Below, piece by piece: positions 9,049-17,872 of a stretch of DNA of 64,000 nucleotides. Below the pieces are notes generated by a model. That model was not told where the DNA came from. It was given only the letters and a program-made list of their open reading frames with translations, and searched no databases. Made by a program: the position numbers and the translations under genes. Origin of the DNA: Brevundimonas sp. AJA228-03 (GTDB lineage: Bacteria; Pseudomonadota; Alphaproteobacteria; Caulobacterales; Caulobacteraceae). How positions within the stretch are numbered: the first letter of the stretch is position 1; each line of letters begins with the position of its first letter. The stretch spans positions 868,001-932,000 of the forward strand of contig NZ_CP059297.1 in the NCBI RefSeq assembly GCF_017795885.1. Direction: 5' to 3'.

Positions 9049-9314
9049 TGACCGACACCCTCCAGATCCAGATCGACCGGGCCGACGGCTCGCTCCAGCG
9101 CCTCATCGGTCTCGTGGAACGTCGCGGCTTTCACATCGACGCCATGTCCCTGTCGGACGAGGGCGCAATGCGCCGCGTCCAGTTGCAGGTCCGCGGCCGC
9201 GAAGAAGGACGCTGCACCGAGAACCTGGGCCGCCAGATCGACAAGCTGATCGGTGCGACCCGGGTCGGTTATGCCCCCGCGCCCTACGCCTGTCGGGACA
9301 GTGTGGCGGCATGA
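9048..9314 (+). CDS. ilvM: Acetolactate synthase small subunit, short IlvM-like form
   Basis: An 88-residue protein made almost entirely of one ACT domain (LQIQIDRADGSLQRLIGLVERRGFHIDAMSL onward). Standard IlvH/IlvN regulatory subunits are about 160 residues or more and carry a second domain. The length here is that of enteric IlvM, whose holoenzyme is insensitive to valine. Start ATG 9048 overlaps the ilvB stop (TGATG); a GTG at 9045 would add one residue. The stop overlaps leuA by 4 bp (ATGA). The gene symbol is by size and architecture; ilvN would be an acceptable alternative name. Confidence 0.8.
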   Translation: MTDTLQIQIDRADGSLQRLIGLVERRGFHIDAMSLSDEGAMRRVQLQVRGREEGRCTENLGRQIDKLIGATRVGYAPAPYACRDSVAA

Positions 9315-10528
9315 CCTCCGAACCTCGAGTACCGGACGATCCCGACCGTGTAGTGGTCTTCGACACCACCATGCGCGATGGCGAACAGGCACCCGGCTTT
9401 TCCATGTCGCCCGCCGACAAGGTCAGGATGGGCCGCCAGCTGAAGGCGCTGGGCGTCGACATCATGGAGGCCGGGTTCGCCGCCGCCTCTCCGGGCGACG
9501 AGGACTGCATCCGTGCCGTCGTCGGCGAGATGGCCGAGGACGATTCGGGGCCGGTCTTCTGCTCCCTGTCCCGCTCCAGCGAGGCGGACATCGACGCCTC
9601 TTATCGCGCCCTGCGCGGGACCCGGCGTCGGCGATGCCACGTCTTCATCGGCACCAGCCCGATCCATCGTGCGGCCAAGCTGCGCATGACGCCGGATCAG
9701 GTCCTGGCCCAGGCCGTGCGTTCGGTCGAATACGCCCGGACGCATTTTCACGACGTCGAGTTCAGTGCCGAGGACGCGATCCGTACCGAGCCCGAGTTCC
9801 TGGCCGAGGTGCTGGAGGCGGTCTCGGCGGCGGGGGCCTCGACCCTGAACGTGCCCGATACGGTCGGCTATGCGACGCCGGACGAGATCGGTTCACTGTT
9901 CCGGTTCCTGATCGCGCGGATCAGGCCGCGCTTCCCGCACGTCGTGTTCTCGACCCACTGCCACAATGACCTGGGTCTGGCCGTCGCCAACAGTCTGGCG
10001 GCGATCGAGGGCGGGGTACGCCAGGTCGAATCGACCATCAACGGCATCGGCGAACGGGCCGGAAACGCGGCGCTGGAAGAGGTCGTCATGGCCCTGCGGA
10101 CCCGCGCCGAACGCTATGGCGTCACGACCGGCGTGGACGCGACCAGGCTGGTGGAGACCAGCCGCCTGCTGAGCGAAATCACCGAATCCCCGATCGTGCG
10201 CAACAAGGCCATCGTCGGCATCAACGCCTTCGCCCACGAGGCGGGCATCCACCAGCACGGCATGTATGCCGACGCCCGCACCTATGAGATCATGCGGCCC
10301 GAGGACGTGGGCTTTTCCGGCAGTTTCTTCGTGCTGGGCAAGCACTCGGGCCGAACGGCGGTTCAGAAGCGGGCCGAGGTTCTGGGCTATCCGCTGGTCG
10401 GCGATCACCTGACCGACGCTTTCGCCGCCTTCAAGGCGCGCGCCGACCAGATCGGCGAGATCGACGACCAGGAGTTGATCGCCATCTGCGTGGCGACGCA
10501 GAGAAATGCGGCCCATGTCGCCGCCTAG
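9311..10528 (+). CDS. leuA: 2-isopropylmalate synthase, short form without regulatory domain
   Basis: 405 residues. It condenses acetyl-CoA with 2-ketoisovalerate, the committed step of leucine synthesis. The TIM-barrel start [13 protein letters not shown] and the metal-binding [16 protein letters not shown] are intact, as are [19 protein letters not shown] and the flexible-region motif [10 protein letters not shown]. The protein ends at about the point where full-length LeuA (about 515 residues) would begin its C-terminal leucine-binding domain. A citramalate or homocitrate synthase is less likely because it lies directly between ilvM and leuCDB. ATG 9311 is chosen because it overlaps the ilvM stop; an upstream in-frame extension runs through ilvM. 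Confidence 0.9.
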   Translation: MTSEPRVPDDPDRVVVFDTTMRDGEQAPGFSMSPADKVRMGRQLKALGVDIMEAGFAAASPGDEDCIRAVVGEMAEDDSGPVFCSLSRSSEADIDASYRALRGTRRRRCHVFIGTSPIHRAAKLRMTPDQVLAQAVRSVEYARTHFHDVEFSAEDAIRTEPEFLAEVLEAVSAAGASTLNVPDTVGYATPDEIGSLFRFLIARIRPRFPHVVFSTHCHNDLGLAVANSLAAIEGGVRQVESTINGIGERAGNAALEEVVMALRTRAERYGVTTGVDATRLVETSRLLSEITESPIVRNKAIVGINAFAHEAGIHQHGMYADARTYEIMRPEDVGFSGSFFVLGKHSGRTAVQKRAEVLGYPLVGDHLTDAFAAFKARADQIGEIDDQELIAICVATQRNAAHVAA

Positions 10529-11933
10529 GACCTTGTTCGACAAGGTCTGGGACCGCCACGTCGTCGTCCCGGAAACGGCGGAGACGCCGGGTGTCCTCTA
10601 CATCGACCTGCATCTGGTCCATGAGGTAACCAGCCCCCAGGCCTTCACCGAGATCGAGGCGCGGGGTCTGAAGGTCCGTCGTCCGGACAAGACCTTTGCG
10701 ACGCTCGACCATTCGACCCCGACCCTGCCGGCGGGGCTGAATGGCCTCAAGCCCTATGTCACGGCCGAGGCCGAGGCCCAGGTGCATCGGCTGGAAGAGA
10801 ACTGTGCCCGACATGGCATCGACCTGGCCGGCTGGGCGTCGCCGGATCGGGGCGTGGTCCATGTGATGGGTCCCGAACTGGGTCTGACCCAGCCGGGCAT
10901 GACCGTCGTCTGCGGCGACAGCCATACGGCCACCCACGGGGCCTTCGGAGCCCTGGCCTTCGGTATCGGCACCTCGGAGGTCGGTCATGTGCTGGCGACC
11001 CAGTGCCTGTTGCAAAGGAAGTCGAAGGCGATGCGCGTGACCGTCACCGGTCATCTGGTGCCGGGCGTGTCGGGCAAGGACGTCGCGCTGGCTGTGATCG
11101 CTGAACTGGGCTTCGGCGGCGGCACCGGCTTCGTCATTGAATATGCAGGCGACGCCGTGCGGTCGCTGGACATGGAAGGGCGGATGACCCTGTGCAACAT
11201 GTCAATCGAGGCCGGTGCGCGGGCGGGGATGATCGCCCCGGATGCCAAAACCATCGACTGGCTGCGCGGGCGCAAGCACGTGCCGCAGGGCCAGGCCTAT
11301 GACGTCAGGGCGGCCGAATGGTTGACCCTGGCATCCGATCCGGATGCCGTGTTCGACGCCGAGGTCGTTATCGATGGCACCGCGATCCGCCCCATGGCGA
11401 CCTGGGGCACGACGCCGGACGCGGGGTCTCCGATCGGCACCCGCGTGCCAGAGCCGAAGTCGGATAGCGACCGCAAGGCCCTGGCCTATATGGGCTTCGA
11501 GGCGGGCGAGACGACGACGACCCAGGCCGTGGACGTGGTCTTCATCGGCTCTTGCACCAATGGGCGGTTGCCAGATCTGCGGGCGGCGGCGGCTGTGTTG
11601 CGCGGGCGAAAGGTGAAGTCCGGGGTGCGCATGCTGGTCGTGCCGGGGTCGGAGGCCGTGCGTCGTGACGCCGAGGCGGAAGGGTTGCACACCGTCTTCA
11701 CCGAGGCGGGTGCCGAGTGGCGCATCCCGGGCTGTTCGATGTGCATCGCCATGAACGGAGATTTCGTTGCGCCCGGCCAGCTGGCCGTCTCGACCTCCAA
11801 TCGCAACTTCGAAGGCCGCCAGGGCAAGGGGGCCCGCACCATCCTGGCCAGTCCGGCGACAGCAGCGGCCTCGGCCATCGCCGGGGTGCTGACCGATCCG
11901 CGGGTGTATCTGGGGGAGACGGTCGATGCCTGA
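10515..11933 (+). CDS. leuC: 3-isopropylmalate dehydratase large subunit
   Basis: About 472 residues. With LeuD it isomerises 2-isopropylmalate to 3-isopropylmalate using a 4Fe-4S cluster. The family start [12 protein letters not shown], the substrate region [30 protein letters not shown] and the cluster ligands in [18 protein letters not shown] and [10 protein letters not shown] are all present. Two in-frame starts exist, 10506 and 10515. I prefer 10515 ([10 protein letters not shown]), which overlaps leuA by 14 bp. It overlaps leuD by 8 bp. Confidence 0.95.
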   Translation: MSPPRTLFDKVWDRHVVVPETAETPGVLYIDLHLVHEVTSPQAFTEIEARGLKVRRPDKTFATLDHSTPTLPAGLNGLKPYVTAEAEAQVHRLEENCARHGIDLAGWASPDRGVVHVMGPELGLTQPGMTVVCGDSHTATHGAFGALAFGIGTSEVGHVLATQCLLQRKSKAMRVTVTGHLVPGVSGKDVALAVIAELGFGGGTGFVIEYAGDAVRSLDMEGRMTLCNMSIEAGARAGMIAPDAKTIDWLRGRKHVPQGQAYDVRAAEWLTLASDPDAVFDAEVVIDGTAIRPMATWGTTPDAGSPIGTRVPEPKSDSDRKALAYMGFEAGETTTTQAVDVVFIGSCTNGRLPDLRAAAAVLRGRKVKSGVRMLVVPGSEAVRRDAEAEGLHTVFTEAGAEWRIPGCSMCIAMNGDFVAPGQLAVSTSNRNFEGRQGKGARTILASPATAAASAIAGVLTDPRVYLGETVDA

Positions 11934-12516
11934 ACCCCTCAAGGTCCTGACCTCGCGCACACTCGTCCTGACCCAGGCCAATATCGATACCGACCAGATC
12001 ATCCCGGCGCGGTTCCTGACCACGACCGGGACAACGGGTCTGGGCCAGAAGGCCTTCTACGACTGGCGCTACGAGGCCGACGGCTCGGCGCGGCCGGAAG
12101 CGGTGCTGAACCGTATCGATCCGACCGAGCATCGCATCCTGGTGGCCGGCGACAATTTCGGCTGCGGCTCGTCGCGCGAGCACGCGCCCTGGGCGCTCCA
12201 CGACTACGGGTTCCGGGCGGTGATCTCGACCTCGATCGCCGACATCTTCACCTCCAACGCATTGAAGAACGGCTTCCTGCCCGTCGTCGTCGATCAGGCG
12301 ACGTGGGAAGACCTGGTCGCCCATCCCGAACAGGTGGTGACTATCGACCTGGAGGCCGGAGAGGTCCGTCGCGGCAACCATGCGCCGGTCGCCTTCGCGG
12401 TCGAGCCCTTCGCGCGCCAGTGCCTGCTGGACGGCGTCGACACGCTCGGCTGGCTGCAGAAGGCCATGCCCGCCATCGAACACTACGAACAAGTCCACTT
12501 CCCGGAGCCCGCGTGA
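11926..12516 (+). CDS. leuD: 3-isopropylmalate dehydratase small subunit
   Basis: 196 residues, the normal length. The swivelling domain of isopropylmalate isomerase is recognised by [13 protein letters not shown] near the start, [21 protein letters not shown] near residue 70, and the [17 protein letters not shown] stretch. It acts as a heterodimer with LeuC. The start lies within the leuC 3' end, and its stop shares one base with the leuB start (TGATG), so leuCDB are tightly coupled. Confidence 0.97.
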   Translation: MPEPLKVLTSRTLVLTQANIDTDQIIPARFLTTTGTTGLGQKAFYDWRYEADGSARPEAVLNRIDPTEHRILVAGDNFGCGSSREHAPWALHDYGFRAVISTSIADIFTSNALKNGFLPVVVDQATWEDLVAHPEQVVTIDLEAGEVRRGNHAPVAFAVEPFARQCLLDGVDTLGWLQKAMPAIEHYEQVHFPEPA

Positions 12517-13616
12517 TGTCCAGTCCCCAGACCTATACCATCGTCCTGCTGCCCGGCGATGGCGTGGGGCCGGAAGTCATCGCGGCGGCGCGGGATGTGC
12601 TGCGGGTCATCGCCGACTTCTATGGCCACCGGTTCGCGTTCTCCGAGCACCTGATCGGTGGCGCCGGCATCGACGCGACCGGCGATCCCCTGCCGCCGGA
12701 GACCACCGCTGCCTGCCTCGCGGCCGACGGCGTGCTGCTGGGTGCGGTTGGCGGGCCCAGGTGGGACGGCGGTACGCGCCGTCCGGAAGAAGGCCTGCTG
12801 GGCATCCGCAAGGCCATGGGCCTGTTCGCCAATCTGCGCCCGCTGCAGGTCTCGCCTGTCCTGGCCCACCGCTCGCCCCTGAAGAAGGAGATCGTCGAAG
12901 GCGTCGACCTGATCGTCTTCCGCGAACTGACCGGCGGGGTCTATTTCGGCGAGAAGACCCGCACCGACACCATGGCCTCGGACCTGTGCATCTACACTGT
13001 GCCCGAGATCGAGCGGATCACCCGCGCGGCCTTCAAGACCGCCCTGCAACGGCGTGGCAAGGTGACCTCGGTCGACAAGGCCAATGTCATGGCGACGTCC
13101 AGGCTCTGGCGAGAGGTCGTCACCCGCATCCACGCCGAGGAGTTTCCGCAGGTCCAGCTGGAGCACGCCCTGGTCGACTCCATGGCGATGCATCTGATCC
13201 GCAAGCCGCGCGACTATGACGTCATCCTGACGGAGAACATGTTCGGAGACATCCTGTCGGACGAGATCAGCGTCCTGGGGGGATCAATCGGTCTGTTGCC
13301 CTCGGCGTCGCTCGGCGAATCAGGCCCGGGCCTGTTCGAGCCGATCCATGGATCCGCCCCCGACATCGCGGGACAGGATCTGGCCAATCCGGTCGGCACC
13401 ATCCTGTCGGCGGCGATGATGCTGCGTCACAGCCTCGACCTGGAGGACGAGGCCGCGTCGATCGAGGCGGCGGTCGCGGCGGTGCTGGCGGCCGGGGCCA
13501 CAACGGCCGACCTGGGGGGCGCCCTCGGCACGCGCGCTGCCGGCGAGGCCATCATCGACGCTATCCGCGCCATTCACTGGGCCGCGGCGCACCGTGTCCA
13601 GATGCACTGGGGTTAA
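12516..13616 (+). CDS. leuB: 3-isopropylmalate dehydrogenase
   Basis: 366 residues. It oxidises and decarboxylates 3-isopropylmalate with NAD+ to the leucine keto acid precursor. Family motifs include ILLPGDGVGPEV-type start (VLLPGDGVGPEVIAAAR), RELTGGVYFGEKTR, KANVMATSRLWREV, the metal-binding ENMFGDILSDE and NAD-binding HGSAPDIAGQDLANPVGTI. ATG 12516 overlaps the leuD stop; a much longer in-frame extension is a shadow of leuD. It is the last gene of the operon. I see no clear terminator in the 190 bp that follow. Confidence 0.97.
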   Translation: MSSPQTYTIVLLPGDGVGPEVIAAARDVLRVIADFYGHRFAFSEHLIGGAGIDATGDPLPPETTAACLAADGVLLGAVGGPRWDGGTRRPEEGLLGIRKAMGLFANLRPLQVSPVLAHRSPLKKEIVEGVDLIVFRELTGGVYFGEKTRTDTMASDLCIYTVPEIERITRAAFKTALQRRGKVTSVDKANVMATSRLWREVVTRIHAEEFPQVQLEHALVDSMAMHLIRKPRDYDVILTENMFGDILSDEISVLGGSIGLLPSASLGESGPGLFEPIHGSAPDIAGQDLANPVGTILSAAMMLRHSLDLEDEAASIEAAVAAVLAAGATTADLGGALGTRAAGEAIIDAIRAIHWAAAHRVQMHWG

Positions 13617-13656
13617 CGATGTCCCGATAACGGCGTCAGGCGAAATCATGGTGCAC

Positions 13657-13675
13657 TGCGCAAAATATATGCGCA
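13657..13675 (+). promoter_or_regulatory. Inverted repeat upstream of amtB, possible NtrC-type site
   Basis: TGCGCA-aaatata-TGCGCA (13657-13675) lies 134 bp before the ammonium transporter, and a second inverted repeat GTTGCG-N10-CGCAAC lies at 13761-13782. Ammonium transporter genes are commonly nitrogen-controlled, and the first repeat has roughly the size and half-site of NtrC sites. I found no sigma-54 GG-N10-GC promoter between it and the gene, so the assignment is tentative. The rest of 13617-13808 shows nothing else I can name. Confidence 0.25.
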
Positions 13676-13808
13676 TGATTCTGCCTGTTGGGAGTGTGTA
13701 GACTACGACACGCACACGAAAATTGCACAGAACACCCCGGAAGCCCTTGCGTCGGTCAACGTTGCGGTAAACAGTTCGCAACTGCGAGATCACACAGGGG
13801 GTGCATTC

Positions 13809-15188
13809 ATGTCGCAGTTCTTCAATCGACTACCGGGGGTGCTTGGCCTCCTGCTTTTGACCGCCGCCTTATTCCATGCGGGCGGAGCCTTCGCCCAGGA
13901 GGCGGCTGCGGCCACACCGGCCCCGGCCTTACTGGCGCATCAGGTGCCGCTGGAACTGGACGGCGCCGGCACGTCCTGGATCCTGACCTCCACCGCCCTC
14001 GTGCTGCTGATGACCCTCCCCGGTCTGGCGCTGTTCTATGGCGGCATGGTGCGACGCAAGAATGTGATCGCCACCATCACACAGTCGGTCGGCGTGTCTG
14101 CTGTGGTCACGCTGGTCTGGTTCGCCATCGGTTACAGCCTGTCGTTCGGGACCGGCCAGCCGATGTTCGGGCTCGATGCGGACACCGTGAATGCCTATAT
14201 CGGCTCCACCCAGGCGATCTTCCTGAACGGCGTCGGTATGGAAACAGCCCACAGCCTGGCCAAGGGCCTTCCCGAGTATCTCTGGATCGCCTACCAGCTG
14301 ACTTTCGCCATCATCACGCCCGCCCTGGTCACCGGTGCCTTCGCCGAGCGGATCAAGTATTCGGCGCTGCTGCTGTTCACCGCCCTGTGGTCGATCTTCG
14401 TCTACGCCCCCATTGCCCACTGGGTCTGGGGCGGCGGCTTCCTGGGCGCGGCCGGCGTGCTGGACTTTGCCGGTGGCGCGGTGGTGCACGTCAACTCGGG
14501 TATCGCGGGCCTCGTCTGCGCGCTGTTCCTCGGACCGCGTAAGGGTTACGGCAAGGATGCGATGAACGCCCACAATCCGGTCCTGACCATGATCGGCGCG
14601 TCTTTGCTGCTGGTCGGCTGGATCGGCTTCAACGCCGGATCGGCCTGGGCGGCCGATGGCATCGCCGCCGTCGCCCTGCTCAATACCATCCTGGCCGCCA
14701 TGGCCGCCTCCCTGACGTGGAAGATCGTCGAGGTCGTCGAGAAGCGTAAGCCGTCCCTGATCGGCGTCTTGTCCGGCATGGTCGCCGGTCTGGTCGCCAT
14801 CACGCCGGCCGCCGGCTTCGTCGATCCGAAGGGGGCCGTTCTGATCGGCCTGATCGCCGGACCGGTCTGCTACGCCTCGTCTGTCTGGTTGAAGAAACTG
14901 TTGCGTTACGATGACAGCCTGGACGCCTTCGGAATCCACGGCGCGGGCGGTCTTCTGGGCGCGCTTCTGACGGGTGTGTTCGCCACCACGGCGGTCAACG
15001 GCCTGTCCGACGGCGCAAACGTCGGCACCCAGGCTCTGGGCCTAGCCTGGACCATCGCCTGGTCCGCGGTCGTGACCTTCATCATCCTGATCATCTGCAA
15101 GTTCACGACGGGCTTGCGTGTCACAGATGCTCAGGAAGCGGAGGGTCTGGACACGACCCTGCATGGCGAAGCGCTTGAAAACGTATAA
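13809..15188 (+). CDS. amtB: Ammonium transporter, Amt/MEP family
   Basis: 459 residues, beginning with a signal-peptide-like hydrophobic segment (cut near AFA-QEA) as in several AmtB proteins, then about 11 membrane spans. Signature sequences are LALFYGGMVRRKNVI, the first pore histidine in GGAVVHVNSGIAGLV, and the second in LDAFGIHGAGGLLGALLTG. It carries ammonium across the inner membrane. The usual partner glnK (PII protein) is not adjacent; leuB lies upstream and a TorF porin 80 bp downstream. The neighbouring porin family often accompanies glnK-amtB, which supports a nitrogen-uptake unit. Confidence 0.96.
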   Translation: MSQFFNRLPGVLGLLLLTAALFHAGGAFAQEAAAATPAPALLAHQVPLELDGAGTSWILTSTALVLLMTLPGLALFYGGMVRRKNVIATITQSVGVSAVVTLVWFAIGYSLSFGTGQPMFGLDADTVNAYIGSTQAIFLNGVGMETAHSLAKGLPEYLWIAYQLTFAIITPALVTGAFAERIKYSALLLFTALWSIFVYAPIAHWVWGGGFLGAAGVLDFAGGAVVHVNSGIAGLVCALFLGPRKGYGKDAMNAHNPVLTMIGASLLLVGWIGFNAGSAWAADGIAAVALLNTILAAMAASLTWKIVEVVEKRKPSLIGVLSGMVAGLVAITPAAGFVDPKGAVLIGLIAGPVCYASSVWLKKLLRYDDSLDAFGIHGAGGLLGALLTGVFATTAVNGLSDGANVGTQALGLAWTIAWSAVVTFIILIICKFTTGLRVTDAQEAEGLDTTLHGEALENV

Positions 15189-15268
15189 GCTTGAGTATCA
15201 CGGGTGCGGCCGAAGGGGCGCGCCCGGTCAAAAAAAAATACCATCATCCTCTCGAGAAGGGCCCACTC

Positions 15269-15955
15269 ATGAAACTGACCGCAAGTCTCGCAGCGATCGC
15301 CGCTGCCATCGCCGCCGTCTCCACCGCCGGTGCCGCATCGGCACAGGACGCAACCTTCGCCTTCAACGTTGCCGGGACCAGTGATTACGTCTTCCGCGGC
15401 TTCAGCCAGACCGCTGAAGATTCCGCGCTGCAGCTCGGCGCAGACGTGACCGTCGGCAACTACTATGTCGGCGCATGGGCTTCCAACGTCGACTTCGGGG
15501 ACGAAACCGACGCGGAAGTCGATCTGTATGGCGGCTACCGCACCGAAGTGGCCGGCTTTGCCGTGGACGTCGGCGCGATTGCCTACCTCTACGTCGGCGA
15601 GCCGAACCGCGCCGCCTACAACTATGTCGAGGCCAAACTGGCAGTATCGCGTGCCTTCGGTCCGCTGACCACCGGTGTGGCCGCCTATATCTCGCCCGAC
15701 TTCTTTGGCGTGGACGAGGTCGCGACCTATTTCGAGGCCAATGCCGCCTATGCCGTGACCGACAAGCTGTCGGTCTCGGGCGCAGTCGGTAACCAGCAAC
15801 TCGACAAGTCCGACGACTACGTCACCTATAATGTCGGCGCGGCCTATGCGATCACGTCCAACCTGATTGCGGACGTCCGCTACCACGACACCGACGTCGA
15901 CAATCTCCGCATCGCCGAAGACCGCGTCGTCGGCACCCTCAAGGTGGTGTTCTAG
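15269..15955 (+). CDS. TorF family (Gcw_chp) putative outer-membrane porin
   Basis: 228 residues with a Sec signal peptide (cut near AASA-QDA). The mature protein shows alternating beta-barrel strands and the family opening FNVAGTSDYVFRGFSQT. It ends in aromatic phenylalanine (GTLKVVF), the outer-membrane insertion signal. TorF/Gcw_chp proteins are small predicted porins often next to amtB and glnK. GAGAAGG at 15254-15260 supports ATG 15269. It follows amtB by 80 bp and is followed by hairpins. Confidence 0.85.
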   Translation: MKLTASLAAIAAAIAAVSTAGAASAQDATFAFNVAGTSDYVFRGFSQTAEDSALQLGADVTVGNYYVGAWASNVDFGDETDAEVDLYGGYRTEVAGFAVDVGAIAYLYVGEPNRAAYNYVEAKLAVSRAFGPLTTGVAAYISPDFFGVDEVATYFEANAAYAVTDKLSVSGAVGNQQLDKSDDYVTYNVGAAYAITSNLIADVRYHDTDVDNLRIAEDRVVGTLKVVF

Positions 15956-16024
15956 ACCCGGCTTGTCTGAGGTGACCCCCGTCGCGGGGTCATCGAACGC
16001 CTGAACCGGATCCGGTTCCGATGC

Positions 16025-16059
16025 GAGCCCCGTTTCCGAGAGGAGACGGGGCTCGTTTT
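16025..16059. terminator. Bidirectional-looking terminator between torF and the GH13 gene
   Basis: GAGCCCCGT (16025-16033) pairs perfectly with ACGGGGCTC (16046-16054) and is followed by GTTTTC. It closes the amtB-torF unit and could also serve the convergent alpha-glucosidase gene ending at 16068. A second smaller hairpin, TGACCCC/GGGGTCA, lies at 15973-15992. Confidence 0.7.
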
Positions 16060-16067
16060 CGATTGCG

Positions 16068-17687
16068 TCACGGACGGGCCAGGACCAGCCCGGCCATAGG
16101 CGGCAGTGCGCCGACCCGGTCCTGCGCGGCATTCACAGAGGCGATGACAGTCCATCCGGACGGAAGCGCCCACGCGACCTCGCGGTGGCCGAGGTTGAAC
16201 ACGCACAGAAGCTGATCGCCACCGGCATCGCGTCGGAACGCCAGCAGCCCGTCGGGCAGATCCGTCAGCATGGTCATCGACCCGGTGCGCAGAGCCGTAT
16301 GGGCCGCGCGCAGGGCGATCGCCTGGCGGGCTCGGTGCAGCGTGGATGACGGGTCCGGCTCCTGGGCATCGACCGCCAGAGCGCGATGACGCGGGTCGAC
16401 GGGCAGCCAGGGCTCGACCGTGGAAAATCCGGCGAACTCGTCGTTTGATCGCCACGGCATGGGCGTGCGCGCGCCGTCGCGCCCGAGCGTCTCGGGCCAG
16501 TTGGTGATGGCTTCGGGATCGACCAGCCGCTCGAAGGGTACATCCGCCTGCGGCAGACCCAGCTCCTCGCCCTGGTAGATGAACACATTCCCGCGCAGCG
16601 CCATCAGCAGCAGCAGGGCCATCTCCGCATAGGCCTTCGGGTCGCGACCCTGGGCCCAGCGGGACACGGCGCGGGGCGCGTCGTGATTTGAGAACGCCCA
16701 CGATGGCCAGCCCTCGCCCGGTGTCCCCGGCCACATCGCCGGGCCCTGCTCGACCAGCATGGGTGTCAGTTCGGGCGCATACAGATACAGGAACCCGTAG
16801 GCGGAATGCAGCCGATCCGTCCCTTCGGTGTATGCGTGCATCTCCTCGTTGGCGCGCTCGCCCGCGACCTCGGCCACCATGAACCGGTCGGTATGGCTGT
16901 CGGTCAGGGCGCGCAGCCGGGTCAGGAAATCCAGAATCTCGGGCTGGGACTGATTGTGGATGTGCTGCTGAAAGTCGAACGGCCGCGTTCTCTTGCCCGG
17001 AGCGAGAACTGGCGGATTGTCTGTCAGCGCCGGGTCATGCATGGCGAAGTTGAGCGCGTCGCACCGGAACCCATCCACCCCGCGGTCGAGCCAGAAGCGG
17101 GCGACGGCCAGCAGGGCCTCCTGGACCTCCGGGTTCCTCACGTTCAGCTGCGGCTGTTCCTTGAGGAAGTTGTGCATGTAGTACTGGTGTCGGCGGGCGT
17201 CCCAGGTCCAGGCCGGGCCGCCGAACACCGACTGCCAGTTCGACGGCGGAGACCCTTCCGGCTTCGCATCGGCCCAGACATACCAGTCGGCCCTGGGGTT
17301 GGTCCGGTCCTGACGGCTTTCCTGGAACCAGGCGTGCTGGTCGGAGGTGTGGGAATAGACCTGGTCGATGATGATCTTCAGGCCGAGGGCGTGGGCCCGG
17401 GTGACCAGCCTGTCGAAGTCCGCCATGGTGCCGAAGATCGGGTCGATGCCGACGTAGTCCGATACGTCGTAGCCGAAATCCTTCATCGGCGAGGTGAAGA
17501 AGGGCGACAGCCAGATGCCGTCCACCCCAAGCGATGCCACGTGATCCAGATGGGCGGTGATGCCGGGCAGATCGCCGATCCCGTCCCCGTTGCTGTCGGC
17601 GAAGCTGCGCGGATAGATCTGATAGAGGACCGCACCCCGCCACCATTCGGGCGCGGCGATCGACGTCGGGGCTGCATTCTGGCTCAT
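16068..17687 (-). CDS. GH13 alpha-glucosidase
   Basis: 539 residues of the oligo-1,6-glucosidase/alpha-glucosidase group of GH13. The N-terminus WWRGAVLYQIYPRSFADSNG is diagnostic. Catalytic residues are D210 (nucleophile, GFRCDALNF), E273 (acid/base, VAEVAGE) and D336 (transition-state residue, SNHDAPR). The DQVYSHTSDQHAWF block is region I. No signal peptide is seen, so it is cytoplasmic and acts on imported malto- or isomalto-oligosaccharides. It is divergent from an MFS sugar transporter with a shared 185-bp control region. Confidence 0.93.
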   Translation of the reverse strand: MSQNAAPTSIAAPEWWRGAVLYQIYPRSFADSNGDGIGDLPGITAHLDHVASLGVDGIWLSPFFTSPMKDFGYDVSDYVGIDPIFGTMADFDRLVTRAHALGLKIIIDQVYSHTSDQHAWFQESRQDRTNPRADWYVWADAKPEGSPPSNWQSVFGGPAWTWDARRHQYYMHNFLKEQPQLNVRNPEVQEALLAVARFWLDRGVDGFRCDALNFAMHDPALTDNPPVLAPGKRTRPFDFQQHIHNQSQPEILDFLTRLRALTDSHTDRFMVAEVAGERANEEMHAYTEGTDRLHSAYGFLYLYAPELTPMLVEQGPAMWPGTPGEGWPSWAFSNHDAPRAVSRWAQGRDPKAYAEMALLLLMALRGNVFIYQGEELGLPQADVPFERLVDPEAITNWPETLGRDGARTPMPWRSNDEFAGFSTVEPWLPVDPRHRALAVDAQEPDPSSTLHRARQAIALRAAHTALRTGSMTMLTDLPDGLLAFRRDAGGDQLLCVFNLGHREVAWALPSGWTVIASVNAAQDRVGALPPMAGLVLARP

Positions 17688-17739
17688 GATTCACAGTGGC
17701 AAACCCGCCCGGGCCCGTCGAGCGGCGTCGTGACGGCTT

Positions 17740-17764
17740 GAAACGTACAACCAATTTTCGTTTC
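17740..17764. promoter_or_regulatory. Inverted repeat between divergent sugar genes
   Basis: GAAACG (17740-17745) and CGTTTC (17759-17764) form an inverted repeat with a 13-bp spacer between the divergent GH13 and MFS genes. The position suits an operator for a sugar-responsive repressor, but no regulator gene is present in the window and the half-sites are short. Confidence 0.3.
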
Positions 17765-17872
17765 GGATCGGCAGAACCTCCTTTACCGTCGGATCAAACC
17801 GGGCGACGCAGGCTGTCTGGGAAGCGACGGGCGGTCCACGTCCGCTCCGGAAACGACAGGGATCACGACCTC

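Noticed and set aside
13617-13808. Sigma-54 promoter for amtB
   Set aside because: GG and GC pairs occur but with spacings of 6-8 bp rather than the required 10, so no -24/-12 element can be supported.
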